DNA of 64,000 bases from an uncultured Eubacteriales bacterium (GCA_900319635.1 ONPF01000002.1:1-64000); one strand, 5' to 3'. Positions 51,675 to 59,985 are shown, counted from the stretch's first letter. Notes: generated from the letters alone by a model not told the origin. Translations and numbers: made by a program.

Positions 51675-52841
51675 ATGAAAACACTATCCTCCCGCACGGC
51701 GGGCTTCACCGATTCCGTCATCCGCCGAATGACGCGGGTTTCCAATCGCTACGGCGCGGTGAATTTGTCCCAGGGCTTTCCCGACTTTGATCCGCCGCAG
51801 GAGATTTTGAAACGCCTGGCGGAGGTCTCCGGCGAGGATTATAACCAGTACTCCATCACCTGGGGCGCCCAGAATCTCCGGGAGGGGATCGCGCAGAAGC
51901 AGCGCCGCTATATGGGCATGGACATTGACCCGGATCGGGAGATCGTGGTCACCTGCGGCAGCACCGAGGCCATGATGGCCGCGGTCATGACCGTTACCGA
52001 CCCCGGGGATAAGCTGATCATCTTCTCGCCCTTTTACGAAAACTACGGGGCGGATGTGATCCTCTCCGGTGCGGAGCCTATCTATGTACCGCTGCGCCCG
52101 CCCGCCTTCGATTTTGACCCGGAGGAGCTGGAGGCGGCTTTTCGGCAGAATCCCAAAGCGCTGATCCTCTGCAACCCCTCCAACCCCAGCGGGAAGGTTT
52201 TCACCCGGGAGGAGCTGGAGCTGATCGCAGGCCTGGCGGAGAAATACGATACCTATGTCATCACCGATGAGGTGTATGAGCACATCGTCTACAAGCCCTA
52301 TCAGCATGTGTACTTCGCCTCCCTGCCCGGAATGCGGGAGCGGACGATCTGCTGCTCGTCCCTCTCCAAGACCTACTCCATCACCGGCTGGCGCCTGGGT
52401 TACATCATCGCGCCGGAGCCCATTGCGGAGCGGGCGAAGAAGGTGCACGATTTCCTCACCGTGGGAGCTGCCGCGCCTCTGCAGGAGGCGGTGGTGCCCG
52501 GTCTGTATTTTGAGCAGCGCTACTATGACGAGCTGCTTGCGCTCTATACCCACAAGCGGGATCTGCTGCTGAAGGGACTGGACGAGATCGGCATCGTCCA
52601 CAATGTGCCCCAGGGAGCTTACTATGTGATGCTGGACATCTCCAAGTACGGCTATGCCTCCGACCTGGAGTTCTGCGAGGTGCTGGCGCGGGATGTTGGC
52701 GTGGGCGCGGTGCCCGGCTCCAGCTTTTTCCGCGAGCCGGTGAATCACCTGATCCGGCTGCACTTTGCAAAAAAGGACGAAACGCTGCAGGAGGCCCTGC
52801 GGCGTCTGGAGACCATCGATCAGAAAATCAAAGTGAAATAG
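51675..52841 (+). CDS. PLP-dependent class I/II aminotransferase
   Basis: The 388-residue enzyme has NLSQGFPDFDPP, the phosphate-loop CGSTEAMMAA, NPSNPSGKVF, ITDEVYEHIVY, and the Schiff-base Lys in SSLSKTYSITGWRLGY. This is the aspartate/kynurenine aminotransferase-like subgroup; the amino acid used is not predictable. It has its own promoter and is followed after 9 nt by an Fe-S aldo-keto reductase, with which it probably acts in one pathway. Confidence 0.93.
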   Translation: MKTLSSRTAGFTDSVIRRMTRVSNRYGAVNLSQGFPDFDPPQEILKRLAEVSGEDYNQYSITWGAQNLREGIAQKQRRYMGMDIDPDREIVVTCGSTEAMMAAVMTVTDPGDKLIIFSPFYENYGADVILSGAEPIYVPLRPPAFDFDPEELEAAFRQNPKALILCNPSNPSGKVFTREELELIAGLAEKYDTYVITDEVYEHIVYKPYQHVYFASLPGMRERTICCSSLSKTYSITGWRLGYIIAPEPIAERAKKVHDFLTVGAAAPLQEAVVPGLYFEQRYYDELLALYTHKRDLLLKGLDEIGIVHNVPQGAYYVMLDISKYGYASDLEFCEVLARDVGVGAVPGSSFFREPVNHLIRLHFAKKDETLQEALRRLETIDQKIKVK

Positions 52842-52850
52842 GAGGAGAAT

Positions 52851-53975
52851 ATGGAAAGCAACCGCTTTTTCCCGGAGATCCACGGCAATTTCGGCTTCGG
52901 CTGTATGCGCCTGCCCATGCAGGGCGAGGAGGTTGACCTGGCGGCCTTTTCCGACATGGTGGATACCTTCCTGCAGCAGGGCTTCAACTACTTCGACACC
53001 GCCCACGGCTACATCCGCGGCAAGAGCGAGACCGCGATCCGCGCCTGCCTCACCAGCCGCCACCCCAGAAGCAGCTTCCTGCTGACCAACAAGCTCACCG
53101 GAAACTATTTCAAGACCGAGGAGGACATCCGCCCCCTCTTCCAGCAGCAGCTGGAGGCCTGCGGTGTGGACTACTTCGATTTCTATCTGATGCACTCTCA
53201 GGGCAGCTTCAACTACGATCACTTCCGGGAATGCCGCGCCTATGAGACCGCTTTCGCGCTGAAGAAGGAGGGCAAGGTACGCCATGTGGGCATCTCCTTC
53301 CACGACAGCCCGGAGATGCTGGAGCGGATCCTGACGGATTATCCGGAGCTGGAGGTGGTGCAGATCCAGTTCAACTACCTGGATTATGAGAACCCCAACG
53401 TCCAGAGCCGCGCCGTGTACGAGGTGCTGGAGCGGCACAACAAGCCGGTGCTCATCATGGAGCCGGTGAAGGGCGGCACGCTTATCCAGCTGCCTCAGCA
53501 GGCCCAGGCGCTGTTTGACGAGCTTCAGGGCGGCAGCAACGCCAGCTACGCCATCCGCTTCGCGGCGGGCTTCCCCCAGGTTTGCGTGGTGCTCTCCGGC
53601 ATGAGCGACATGGAGCAGATGCGCGACAACACCGGCTTCATGAAGGATTTCCGGCCTCTCAGCGAGAAGGAGCAGGAGACCGTTCGCAAGGTGCGGGAGA
53701 TCTACCTGGAGCAAAACTCCATCCCCTGCACCGCCTGCCGCTACTGCGTGGAGGGCTGCCCCATGCAGATCCCCATCCCCGATCTGTTCCATGCCATGAA
53801 CATGAAGAAGGTCTTCCGGGACTGGCACCAGGAGGAGCGCTACGCGGAGCTGACGAAGGAGGGGGGCAAGGCCTCCGCCTGCCTGCGCTGCGGCCAGTGC
53901 GAATCCGTCTGTCCCCAGCATCTTCCCATCCGGGAGCTGCTGGTCGATGTGGCCGGGGTCTTCGAGAAGGAATAA
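52851..53975 (+). CDS. Aldo/keto reductase with C-terminal 4Fe-4S domain
   Basis: The 374-residue protein has an AKR barrel (1-270; FGFGCMRLPM, FDTAHGYIRGKSE with Asp and Tyr, TNKLTGN with Lys, LMHSQG with His) and a ferredoxin-like C-terminus with CTACRYCVEGCP and CLRCGQCESVCPQ, enough for two clusters. Such clostridial reductases may take electrons from ferredoxin-linked partners. It is probably co-transcribed with the aminotransferase, suggesting reduction of a keto acid product. Confidence 0.92.
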   Translation: MESNRFFPEIHGNFGFGCMRLPMQGEEVDLAAFSDMVDTFLQQGFNYFDTAHGYIRGKSETAIRACLTSRHPRSSFLLTNKLTGNYFKTEEDIRPLFQQQLEACGVDYFDFYLMHSQGSFNYDHFRECRAYETAFALKKEGKVRHVGISFHDSPEMLERILTDYPELEVVQIQFNYLDYENPNVQSRAVYEVLERHNKPVLIMEPVKGGTLIQLPQQAQALFDELQGGSNASYAIRFAAGFPQVCVVLSGMSDMEQMRDNTGFMKDFRPLSEKEQETVRKVREIYLEQNSIPCTACRYCVEGCPMQIPIPDLFHAMNMKKVFRDWHQEERYAELTKEGGKASACLRCGQCESVCPQHLPIRELLVDVAGVFEKE

Positions 53976-53987
53976 ACCAAGGCTGAG

Positions 53988-54031
53988 ATATCAAAAAAGC
54001 AGGGCGCACAGGGCGTCCTGCTTTTTGATAT
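53988..54031. terminator. Bidirectional terminator between the aldo/keto reductase and lysozyme genes
   Basis: ATATCAAAAAAGCAGG pairs with CCTGCTTTTTGATAT. It serves the convergent genes on both strands. Confidence 0.9.
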
Positions 54032-54036
54032 GCTTG

Positions 54037-55185
54037 TTATCCCTGGGAAACCGGGATGAACATCATGTTCATATCCGTCTCGCCCTCAATGCCGGGCACG
54101 GTGTCCGTGAAGCTGTACTGCCAGATGTTGACCTTATAGTAGAAGCTGGGCCAGTAGAGCTCCGGCGGCGCAATGGGAAGGGCAAACCAGAAGCCATAGT
54201 CGGTCAGGCGGCGCAGATCAAAGCCGTAGTAGCCCAGATTGCGATTGAAATAGACCGAGGCGTCATAGCCGCCTTCCCGGATGGCCTCGCAGAAGGCCAC
54301 GGCGCAGTCGGTGCGCCGCTCCATACCCAGGCCGTTGGTGCGGGCGATATCGGCGTCCTCATTGTCGATCTTCTCCCAGTCGAACACGATGGGGAGGTCA
54401 AGAGCTCTGTTCTGCAGCGCGTCCAGCACGAACTGTGCCTCCTCCCGGGCTTCCTCTTCCGAGACGGCCTGGGAATAGAAGTACACGCCCACCTGCAGCC
54501 CTGCGTTCACAGCGCCGTTGTAGTTGTTCTCAAACCAGGGGTCTGAGAACAGACCTCCCTCGGTATATCCCCGGCGGCCGATGCGGATATAGGCGAAGTC
54601 CACGCCGGATCTTGCGACCTTGCTCCAATCGATCTCATACTGGTGCTCGGAGACGTCCACGCCCAGGCGAGTTTCATAGGCAGTTCCCAGATAGACGGGT
54701 TCTTCATCAATCAGCTGGAACTCGTCCTTGGACATGTCATTGACGGGAACGCCCTCCAGAGGCTTCAACCAGGTCCAGCCGAAACCGTCATAGAGATAGA
54801 CCTCACCGGCGGCCAGGTGCAGGGGCTCTTCAGCAGCCTGTGCGATGGCGTCAAGGCCGAGCGCATGGGGTGCGACAGGGACAAGAGCGTCATCCACCGG
54901 CGCGACCGCTTCTTCGCCGCCCTCTACGACGGCATTTTCTTCATCAGAGGGAAGTTCGGAGGAAATCTGCTCGTCAGCAGGGGGGAGTTCCTCCTCCGCG
55001 GGCACCGGCGATGTGGCCGGTTCCTCGACGGGAGCTGGCGCTTCCGTCGGTGCGGTGCGCTCCGGAAGATCTTCTTCTTTGTGATAAAGCGGGCGGGCGA
55101 TCAGCAAGCCAAGCGCAATGCCGATGACCAGTACAAGCACCAGCAGCATGATGATGCCAGTCTGCGGACGTGTTTCAGTTTTCAT
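54037..55185 (-). CDS. Membrane-anchored GH25 lysozyme
   Basis: The 382-residue protein has a cytoplasmic start, one membrane helix (about 11-30), a Pro/Glu-rich linker (about 38-105), an unassigned part (106-172) and a GH25 muramidase domain from residue 174 (LGVDVSEHQ), with the catalytic-type D269 and E271 in IVFDWEKID. It should cut MurNAc-GlcNAc bonds of peptidoglycan outside the membrane, in growth, division or sporulation. ATG 55185 follows GGGAGA. Confidence 0.92.
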   Translation of the reverse strand: MKTETRPQTGIIMLLVLVLVIGIALGLLIARPLYHKEEDLPERTAPTEAPAPVEEPATSPVPAEEELPPADEQISSELPSDEENAVVEGGEEAVAPVDDALVPVAPHALGLDAIAQAAEEPLHLAAGEVYLYDGFGWTWLKPLEGVPVNDMSKDEFQLIDEEPVYLGTAYETRLGVDVSEHQYEIDWSKVARSGVDFAYIRIGRRGYTEGGLFSDPWFENNYNGAVNAGLQVGVYFYSQAVSEEEAREEAQFVLDALQNRALDLPIVFDWEKIDNEDADIARTNGLGMERRTDCAVAFCEAIREGGYDASVYFNRNLGYYGFDLRRLTDYGFWFALPIAPPELYWPSFYYKVNIWQYSFTDTVPGIEGETDMNMMFIPVSQG

Positions 55186-55218
55186 GGTATCTCCCGTGTT
55201 CAGCAAAATTCGACAGTC

Positions 55219-55247
55219 ATCTTAGCACAAGTGCAGGACAAATTCAA
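55219..55247 (-). promoter_or_regulatory. Promoter of the lysozyme gene
   Basis: On minus, TTGAAT (55247-55242) and TAAGAT (55224-55219) have a 17-bp spacer. Confidence 0.65.
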
Positions 55248-55306
55248 TTCCAAATGGTAAACCCAGGCGGCATTTCAAAAATTTTCATCAGGAGAAAAAG
55301 TTTTTG

Positions 55307-55335
55307 TTGACAAACGGAGTCAGATTTGCTATTAT
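55307..55335 (+). promoter_or_regulatory. Promoter of the tRNA-Thr/tRNA-Tyr unit
   Basis: TTGACA (55307-55312) and TATTAT (55330-55335) have a 17-bp spacer, 18 bp before tRNA-Thr. Confidence 0.85.
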
Positions 55336-55353
55336 CATCTGGCCGGTGAAAAT

Positions 55354-55429
55354 GCTGGTGTAGCTCAGTCGGTAGAGCAGCTGATTTGTAATCAGCAGGT
55401 CGGGGGTTCGAGTCCGTCCACCAGCTCCA
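55354..55429 (+). tRNA. tRNA-Thr (anticodon TGT)
   Basis: A 76-nt cloverleaf: acceptor GCTGGTG pairs with CACCAGC, D-loop AGCTCAGTCGGTAGAGC, anticodon stem CTGAT/ATCAG with TGT in the loop, T-loop GGTTCGAGTCC, and an encoded CCA. Confidence 0.97.
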
Positions 55430-55448
55430 CCTTGAGCGAAAAGAATAT

Positions 55449-55533
55449 GGGGGAATTCCCGAGTGGCCAAAGGGGACAGACTGTAAATCTGCTGGCAATG
55501 CCTTCGGTGGTTCGAATCCACCTTCCCCCACCA
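55449..55533 (+). tRNA. tRNA-Tyr (anticodon GTA)
   Basis: An 85-nt tRNA with a long variable arm: acceptor GGGGGAA pairs with TTCCCCC, anticodon loop CTGTAAA with GTA, T-loop GGTTCGAATCC, encoded CCA. Co-transcribed with tRNA-Thr. A predicted queuosine substrate of Tgt. Confidence 0.97.
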
Positions 55534-55534
55534 G

Positions 55535-55579
55535 AATAGGATTGCTATTTTAACAAGATAGCAATCCTATTGTTTTTTC
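55535..55579 (+). terminator. Terminator of the tRNA unit
   Basis: AATAGGATTGCTAT pairs with ATAGCAATCCTATT, followed by TTTTTT. AT-rich DNA without a visible gene runs from there to 55684. Confidence 0.9.
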
Positions 55580-55684
55580 TTCTATGGCGATGTATTATAT
55601 ATTTATAAAATAATTATATAACCGATATTACTCTTTCAGCGATATTATAAGGAATGAATCAAAAGACGAAAGGAGTGATGTTTC

Positions 55685-56617
55685 ATGATTTTTGAGTTGG
55701 ACGATTATAAAAGAGAACTGACAGACGATGAGATATTGGCCGACATCAAATCAGTTGCATCAAGCCTTGGGACTGACTATATCTCGATAGCTACTTACAA
55801 ACAACATGGGAAGTATTCACAGTGTGCCATACAGAATCATTTTGGTACATGGAAAAATGCACTGTCATTAGCTGGATTACGAAACACACGCACATCAAAA
55901 GAGCTTAAACGCATTTCTGATGATGAATATTTCTCTGACCTTCGACGTGTCGCTGCTCTTACTCATAGCTCAACAGTTCTATATCGAGACTATCAGAAAT
56001 ATGGTAAATATGCAGCTGAGAATTTTTTTAAGAGGTTTGGAGAATGGGATAACGCTTTGATTGCAGCAGGCCTTGAAGCTACAGGTTTAGCCCGTAAAAG
56101 AATTGGAGAACAAGAATTATTTGATGAGATAGAAAGAATGTGGCGTCTCCTAGGACGTCAACCTACTACAACAGATATAATTAAGAACGGTCTGTCGAGG
56201 TATTCAATCGACTCATATAAACGCAGATTTGGCGGTTGGAGAAAGGCGTTGGAAGCGTTTGTTGCATATATCAACGAAGAAAACGATGCCGCCTCAGAGA
56301 TTGAGCGTACAAGTTACGAAGCTGGTTCGGATAATAGACCAACCACAGAAAATGACACAACAGATACTGGACAAGAGTGTTCGCCTGCGAAATCCACTCA
56401 TAGGACTTCCAGGGGTGTTACTACTCGTATGCGTTTTTTGGTCATGAAACGAGATAATTTTAAGTGCTGTCTGTGTGGCGCGTCACCGGCCAAAGACCCA
56501 TCCGTTGAGTTGCACATTGACCATATCGTTCCTTGGTCAAAGGGTGGGGAATCGGTAATGGACAATCTACAGACGCTATGCAGTAAATGCAATCTTGGCA
56601 AGAGCGATTTGGAGTAA
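55685..56617 (+). CDS. HNH endonuclease with three homing-endonuclease-associated repeats
   Basis: The 310-residue protein has three repeats of about 50 residues (13-65, 78-130 and 141-192), each ending FG-x-W-x-x-AL-x-x-AG or similar (HFGTWKNALSLAG, RFGEWDNALIAAG, RFGGWRKAL), which probably bind DNA. A polar linker follows, then an HNH nuclease domain (about 250-308) with CCLCG, HIDHIVPWSKGG and LCSKCN. AT-richer than neighbours and downstream of tRNA genes, it is probably mobile or of mobile origin. ATG 55685 has AAGGAG 11 nt upstream. Confidence 0.88.
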   Translation: MIFELDDYKRELTDDEILADIKSVASSLGTDYISIATYKQHGKYSQCAIQNHFGTWKNALSLAGLRNTRTSKELKRISDDEYFSDLRRVAALTHSSTVLYRDYQKYGKYAAENFFKRFGEWDNALIAAGLEATGLARKRIGEQELFDEIERMWRLLGRQPTTTDIIKNGLSRYSIDSYKRRFGGWRKALEAFVAYINEENDAASEIERTSYEAGSDNRPTTENDTTDTGQECSPAKSTHRTSRGVTTRMRFLVMKRDNFKCCLCGASPAKDPSVELHIDHIVPWSKGGESVMDNLQTLCSKCNLGKSDLE

Positions 56618-56694
56618 TGTTCAATTCGCTCTTTAGGATGTTACGAAATTTAACGATAGCCCCTATTTTGTTGAAATCGCAATCTTTACTCAAC

Positions 56695-56734
56695 AAAAAA
56701 GCGCCTTTTGTCGGTAGACAAAAGGCGCTTTTTT
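56695..56734. terminator. Terminator after the HNH gene
   Basis: AAAAAAGCGCCTTTTGTC pairs perfectly with GACAAAAGGCGCTTTTTT around GGTA. The hairpin array begins immediately after it. Confidence 0.92.
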
Positions 56735-56736
56735 GA

Positions 56737-56931
56737 ACGATGTGTTCCGCTGCGCGGAACGTGTTGTTTGGCTTCGCCAAGTGATGTGCCCTTCGGGCGT
56801 GATGTGCGCCTTTGGCGCGTGTAAAGCGGAACACATCACATCACTTTGCGGCACAGTCGCAATACATCACTGTTTGCAAAGCAAACTGCATCACTTGCGC
56901 CGACGGCGCTTACATCACTTTACAATTCCAA
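56737..56931. repeat. Mirror-symmetric array of short hairpins (linker word GTGATGT / ACATCAC)
   Basis: Left half: about four modules, each a word such as GTGATGT or GTGTTGT followed by a small hairpin with a different stem (TTCCGC-tgc-GCGGAA, TTGGC-ttc-GCCAA, CCC-ttc-GGG, GCGCC-ttt-GGCGC). After a centre containing ACACATCACATCAC, the right half has three hairpins (TTTGCG...CGCAA, GTTTGC-aaa-GCAAAC, GCGCC-gac-GGCGC), each followed by the inverse word CATCAC. The linker words are thus inverted repeats around the centre, while the stems are not copies of each other. No coding frame fits. Confidence 0.85.
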
Positions 56932-56968
56932 TCTCATTTGGTATTGTAAACAAGAAGGAGGCGATACT

Positions 56969-57328
56969 GTGTCTGAATCAAAACTTCGTGTTCTCTCTAT
57001 GGATTTCTCCGTACAAATCATCAATCTTGTCAAAGACCTGAAAGCGAATCACGAATCCGTTATTTCCAATCAGATCGAGCGTTCCGGCACCTCCATCGGC
57101 GCGAACATATACGAAGCAAACTACGCGCAGGGGAAGAAAGATTTTATCTCCAAGCTGGAAATTGCTTTGAAGGAAGCAAGTGAAACAGGGTATTGGCTTG
57201 AGCTTCTGCATCGGACAGGGTACTTGGATGATCCGACGTTCAAATCTTTGAACGACGAATGTTCTGCCATCCGTGTGATGCTGGTGGCATCCTGCAGAAC
57301 CGCCAAGCAGAATATGGAGTCAAATTGA
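56969..57328 (+). CDS. Four-helix-bundle protein (S23 / 23S rRNA intervening-sequence family)
   Basis: The 119-residue helical protein matches the S23/four-helix-bundle family: FSVQIINLVKDLKAN, NQIERSGTSIGANIYEAN, KKDFISKLEIALKEASETGYWLELL and a C-terminal SAIRVMLVASCRTAK. Relatives are encoded in rRNA intervening sequences or act as accessory proteins (Avd) of diversity-generating retroelements; no reverse transcriptase is near. The start is GTG 56969, set by AAGGAGG 7 nt upstream. It lies about 40 bp after the hairpin array. Confidence 0.85.
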   Translation: MSESKLRVLSMDFSVQIINLVKDLKANHESVISNQIERSGTSIGANIYEANYAQGKKDFISKLEIALKEASETGYWLELLHRTGYLDDPTFKSLNDECSAIRVMLVASCRTAKQNMESN

Positions 57329-57360
57329 TAAATCGGTGTTTGAGGAGGAAAAATAGAATA

Positions 57361-57858
57361 TTGCAAACGCCGCGGCTTCATTTGAGAAATCTCTGTCCTG
57401 CCGATGCAGATTTACTGTTTGACTATCGCAATGACAGAAGCTGCAATCTGTATCAAAGGTACGATGATACAAGCATGGCATATCTCCGAGAGTTTATTCA
57501 GGACTATTCTCACAATACCTTCTTATCTAGGGAAGAAGAGCAGCATTATGCGATCGTATGTACCGAAGAGAGCAAAATGATCGGCGATGTCAGTGTGTTT
57601 TTTTCAGAAGCAGACAACTGCTTTACCCTGGGAATTACGGTAGCACCTCTTTTTCAAAAACAGGGATACGCTTATGAGCTGCTAAAAGAGATGATCAAAC
57701 AGATGCAGGACAAATATCCTTCTGTTGATATTGTTGCATTGATAGAGAAAGGCAATACCGCCAGTATTTCTTTGTTCAAAAAGCTTGGATTTATCGAGGA
57801 ATGCTTTGCAGATTCCATCCAATCCTATGTTTTTATAATATATGGTAATACTAACTGA
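57361..57858 (+). CDS. GNAT-family acetyltransferase
   Basis: The 165-residue protein begins LQTPRLHLRNLCPADADLL, and has FTLGITVAPLFQKQGYAYELLKEM (acetyl-CoA loop) and NTASISLFKKLGFIEE. It is RimJ/L-like. The start is uncertain: TTG 57361 is the first usual start after GAGGAGG, though the spacing is long (about 13 nt) and an ATA lies just before it. It is AT-rich and follows the four-helix-bundle gene in the same low-GC block. Confidence 0.75.
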   Translation: MQTPRLHLRNLCPADADLLFDYRNDRSCNLYQRYDDTSMAYLREFIQDYSHNTFLSREEEQHYAIVCTEESKMIGDVSVFFSEADNCFTLGITVAPLFQKQGYAYELLKEMIKQMQDKYPSVDIVALIEKGNTASISLFKKLGFIEECFADSIQSYVFIIYGNTN

Positions 57859-57956
57859 CAAGTCCCGGTTTGCAGAGGCAATTGGCACGACGGCGCGTAC
57901 CTTTTCGCTTTTCTTTCTATGGTTTGGTACCTTTTCGCACGTCTTTCACAGAAAAA

Positions 57957-57984
57957 CCTCGTCGAAAGACGAGGCTCTTCTTTT
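57957..57984 (+). terminator. Terminator after the GNAT gene
   Basis: CCTCGTC-GAAA-GACGAGG followed by CTCTTCTTTT. The sequence back to 57859 has no visible gene. Confidence 0.75.
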
Positions 57985-58032
57985 CCTCTGAACCAGGCAA
58001 ATGCTGAAACTGGAATATAGGGAGCTACGGTC

Positions 58033-58812
58033 ATGATCAACGAACAAGTTATTTCTTTTTCGCTGCCCTATCCGGAACGGGAGGATCGGCTTGTGCGGGT
58101 TTTCGTTCCGGAGCATGAGGAAGGGGAGACCTTCCCGGTGATCTACATGACCGACGGGCAGAATCTTTTTGACAAGGAGAGCTCCGGCTTCGGCTGCTGG
58201 TACACCCGGGAGGCGGTGCGGGAGGAGCGTGCCGCAAGCGGCAAGGCTGCGATCATTGTTGGCGTTCATAATGTGGACCCCTGGCGCGAAAAGGAGCTGA
58301 TGCCGAAATCCATCGGAGCCATCGTCTGCCCGGAGGAGGTGCGGCCGAGGATCGACCCGCAGGGCGAGGTGTTTGACGATTTTCTCGTCAGCACGCTGAT
58401 CCCCGCGGTGGAGGCGCGCTTTCCCGTGAAGACGGGCAGAGAGAACCGCGCCTTCTGCGGCAGCTCCATGGGAGGGCTCATGTCCTTCTTCACGGTGCTG
58501 CGCCATCCGGAGCTCTACAGCGCCGCGGGCGTGCTGTCCCCGGCCTTCCTGCTCTACAGCGAGGCAGACATGCGCCGCTGGCTGGGGGAGACTCTGGGGG
58601 CGTACAAGCCCTTCCTCTGTCTCTACACCGGCGCCGAGGGCGAGCTGGAGGCGGAAATTTGTCGCAGCCTCGCCTGGACTTACGCTATCTTGAGGGAGCG
58701 CTATCCCGAAGCGCAACTCAAATATGTGGTAAAGCCCGAGCAGATCCACCATGAAATCGCCTGGGAGCCGATATTCCGGGACTTCCTGCACCTGTTCCTG
58801 ACACAGAAATAA
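58033..58812 (+). CDS. Alpha/beta-hydrolase of the esterase D/IroE-like family
   Basis: The 259-residue protein has an esterase fold: FPVIYMTDGQNLFD near the N-terminus, the nucleophile elbow FCGSSMGGLMSF with Ser, and a C-terminal IHHEIAWEPIFRDFL with the likely catalytic His; the acid is probably in YTGAEGELEAE. No signal peptide is present, so it is cytoplasmic. Substrates in this family include acyl and siderophore esters; this one is unknown. It stands alone before a strong terminator. Confidence 0.85.
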   Translation: MINEQVISFSLPYPEREDRLVRVFVPEHEEGETFPVIYMTDGQNLFDKESSGFGCWYTREAVREERAASGKAAIIVGVHNVDPWREKELMPKSIGAIVCPEEVRPRIDPQGEVFDDFLVSTLIPAVEARFPVKTGRENRAFCGSSMGGLMSFFTVLRHPELYSAAGVLSPAFLLYSEADMRRWLGETLGAYKPFLCLYTGAEGELEAEICRSLAWTYAILRERYPEAQLKYVVKPEQIHHEIAWEPIFRDFLHLFLTQK

Positions 58813-58815
58813 AGC

Positions 58816-58858
58816 AAAGCCGAAGCGACGGTCGAAAAACGACCCGCTTCGGCTTTTT
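58816..58858 (+). terminator. Terminator after the esterase gene
   Basis: GCCGAAGCG pairs with CGCTTCGGC, with inner GGTCG/CGACC, followed by TTTTT. Confidence 0.9.
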
Positions 58859-58938
58859 GCATGAAAGCACCCTTCTGTGCGCTTCCTCATAGGATGATGC
58901 GAGGGGAACCTCAGTATTGACCCAGGAGGAATGCAATT

Positions 58939-59385
58939 TTGGAGAATCAATTTGCTGACATGGAGCGGTATCGCCTTGGCAGCCTTCCGGATCCCGCACC
59001 CCTTGCGGCGGCCTATATCCCCATGCAGGACAGTGTGAACCCCAACTACACGCCCCCGGAGGCGCTCTCCCGCGGGACGCTGTTCCCGGGCCTGGATCTG
59101 CCCTTCATGAACGTTGTAAACCCGGATCTGGAGCAGACGCCTATGACGGAGCTGATGGCCATTGGCTTCGTGGTGGATGAGCTGGAACTCTATCTGGACA
59201 CCCACGCGGAGGATCGGGAGGCCTTTGAGCTCTATCAGACCATGCTTGCGGTGAAGAAGGAAGCCATGGAGCGCTATGCCCGGCGCTGCGCGCCCCTTTT
59301 GCAGACGGATCAGCTGGGGATGGAGCGCTACGCCTGGCTGGATTCGCCCTGGCCGTGGGAATACAGGAATAAAAGGGAGGGCTGA
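58939..59385 (+). CDS. Spore-coat protein, CotJA-CotJB fusion
   Basis: The 148-residue protein contains two coat proteins in one frame. Residues about 10-62 are CotJA-like (PLAAAYIPMQ, ALSRGTLFPGLDLPF). Residues about 66-142 are CotJB-like (MAIGFVVDELELYLDTHAEDREAFELY, SPWPWEY). In B. subtilis cotJA, cotJB and cotJC are three genes of one mother-cell operon. The start is TTG 58939, with AGGAGG 9 nt upstream. cotJC follows after 3 nt. Continuity of the frame shows a true fusion unless a sequencing error removed a stop. Confidence 0.88.
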   Translation: MENQFADMERYRLGSLPDPAPLAAAYIPMQDSVNPNYTPPEALSRGTLFPGLDLPFMNVVNPDLEQTPMTELMAIGFVVDELELYLDTHAEDREAFELYQTMLAVKKEAMERYARRCAPLLQTDQLGMERYAWLDSPWPWEYRNKREG

Positions 59386-59388
59386 GCG

Positions 59389-59985
59389 ATGTTTCTCTAT
59401 GAAAAAAAGCTGCAATATCCGGTGAAGATCGCAAACCCCAATCCCAAGCTTGCAAAGGTCATCATCAGTCAGGTGGGTGGACCCGACGGGGAGCTCGGTG
59501 CTTCCATGCGTTATCTGAACCAGCGCTACTCCATGCCCTACGACGAGCTGAAAGGACTTCTGACCGATATCGGCACCGAGGAGCTGGGGCACATGGAGAT
59601 GGTGGCCGCCATCATCCACCAGCTCACCCGCAAGATGAGCACGGAGGAGATCATCCGCAGCGGGCTGGACACCTATTTCGTGGATCACACTGCCGGCGTG
59701 TACCCCACCGCGGCCTCCGGCTTCCCCTGGAGCGCGGCTTCCATGGCCGTCAAGGGCGACGTGCTGGCGGATCTGAACGAGGATCTGGCCGCAGAGCAGA
59801 AGGCGCGGGTGACCTATGACAACATTCTCCGTCTCAGCGACGACCCGGACGTGAACAACGTCATCCGCTTCCTGCGGGAGCGTGAGGTTGTGCATTACCA
59901 GCGTTTTGGCGAGGGACTGCGCCTGGCCATGGAAAAGATGAATCAGAAGAACCTCTACGCGGTGAACCCGTCCTTTGACCGCTAA
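59389..59985 (+). CDS. cotJC: Spore-coat manganese-catalase-like protein CotJC
   Basis: The 198-residue protein is a ferritin-like Mn-catalase relative: GGPDGELGASMRYLNQRY, IGTEELGHMEMVAAIIHQLT (metal Glu and His), AEQKARVTYDNILRL and REREVVHYQRFGEGL (second metal set). It is expected in the spore coat, with a possible role in peroxide protection. Start ATG with a GGGAGG site. Operon with the CotJA-CotJB fusion. Confidence 0.95.
   Translation: MFLYEKKLQYPVKIANPNPKLAKVIISQVGGPDGELGASMRYLNQRYSMPYDELKGLLTDIGTEELGHMEMVAAIIHQLTRKMSTEEIIRSGLDTYFVDHTAGVYPTAASGFPWSAASMAVKGDVLADLNEDLAAEQKARVTYDNILRLSDDPDVNNVIRFLREREVVHYQRFGEGLRLAMEKMNQKNLYAVNPSFDR

Noticed and set aside
56737..56931. CRISPR array
   Set aside because: The constant word is only about 7 nt, it inverts at the centre, the intervening units are hairpins rather than spacers, and no cas gene is present.
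56737..57328. Diversity-generating retroelement
   Set aside because: The four-helix-bundle gene resembles Avd accessory proteins, but there is no reverse transcriptase, template repeat or variable target gene.
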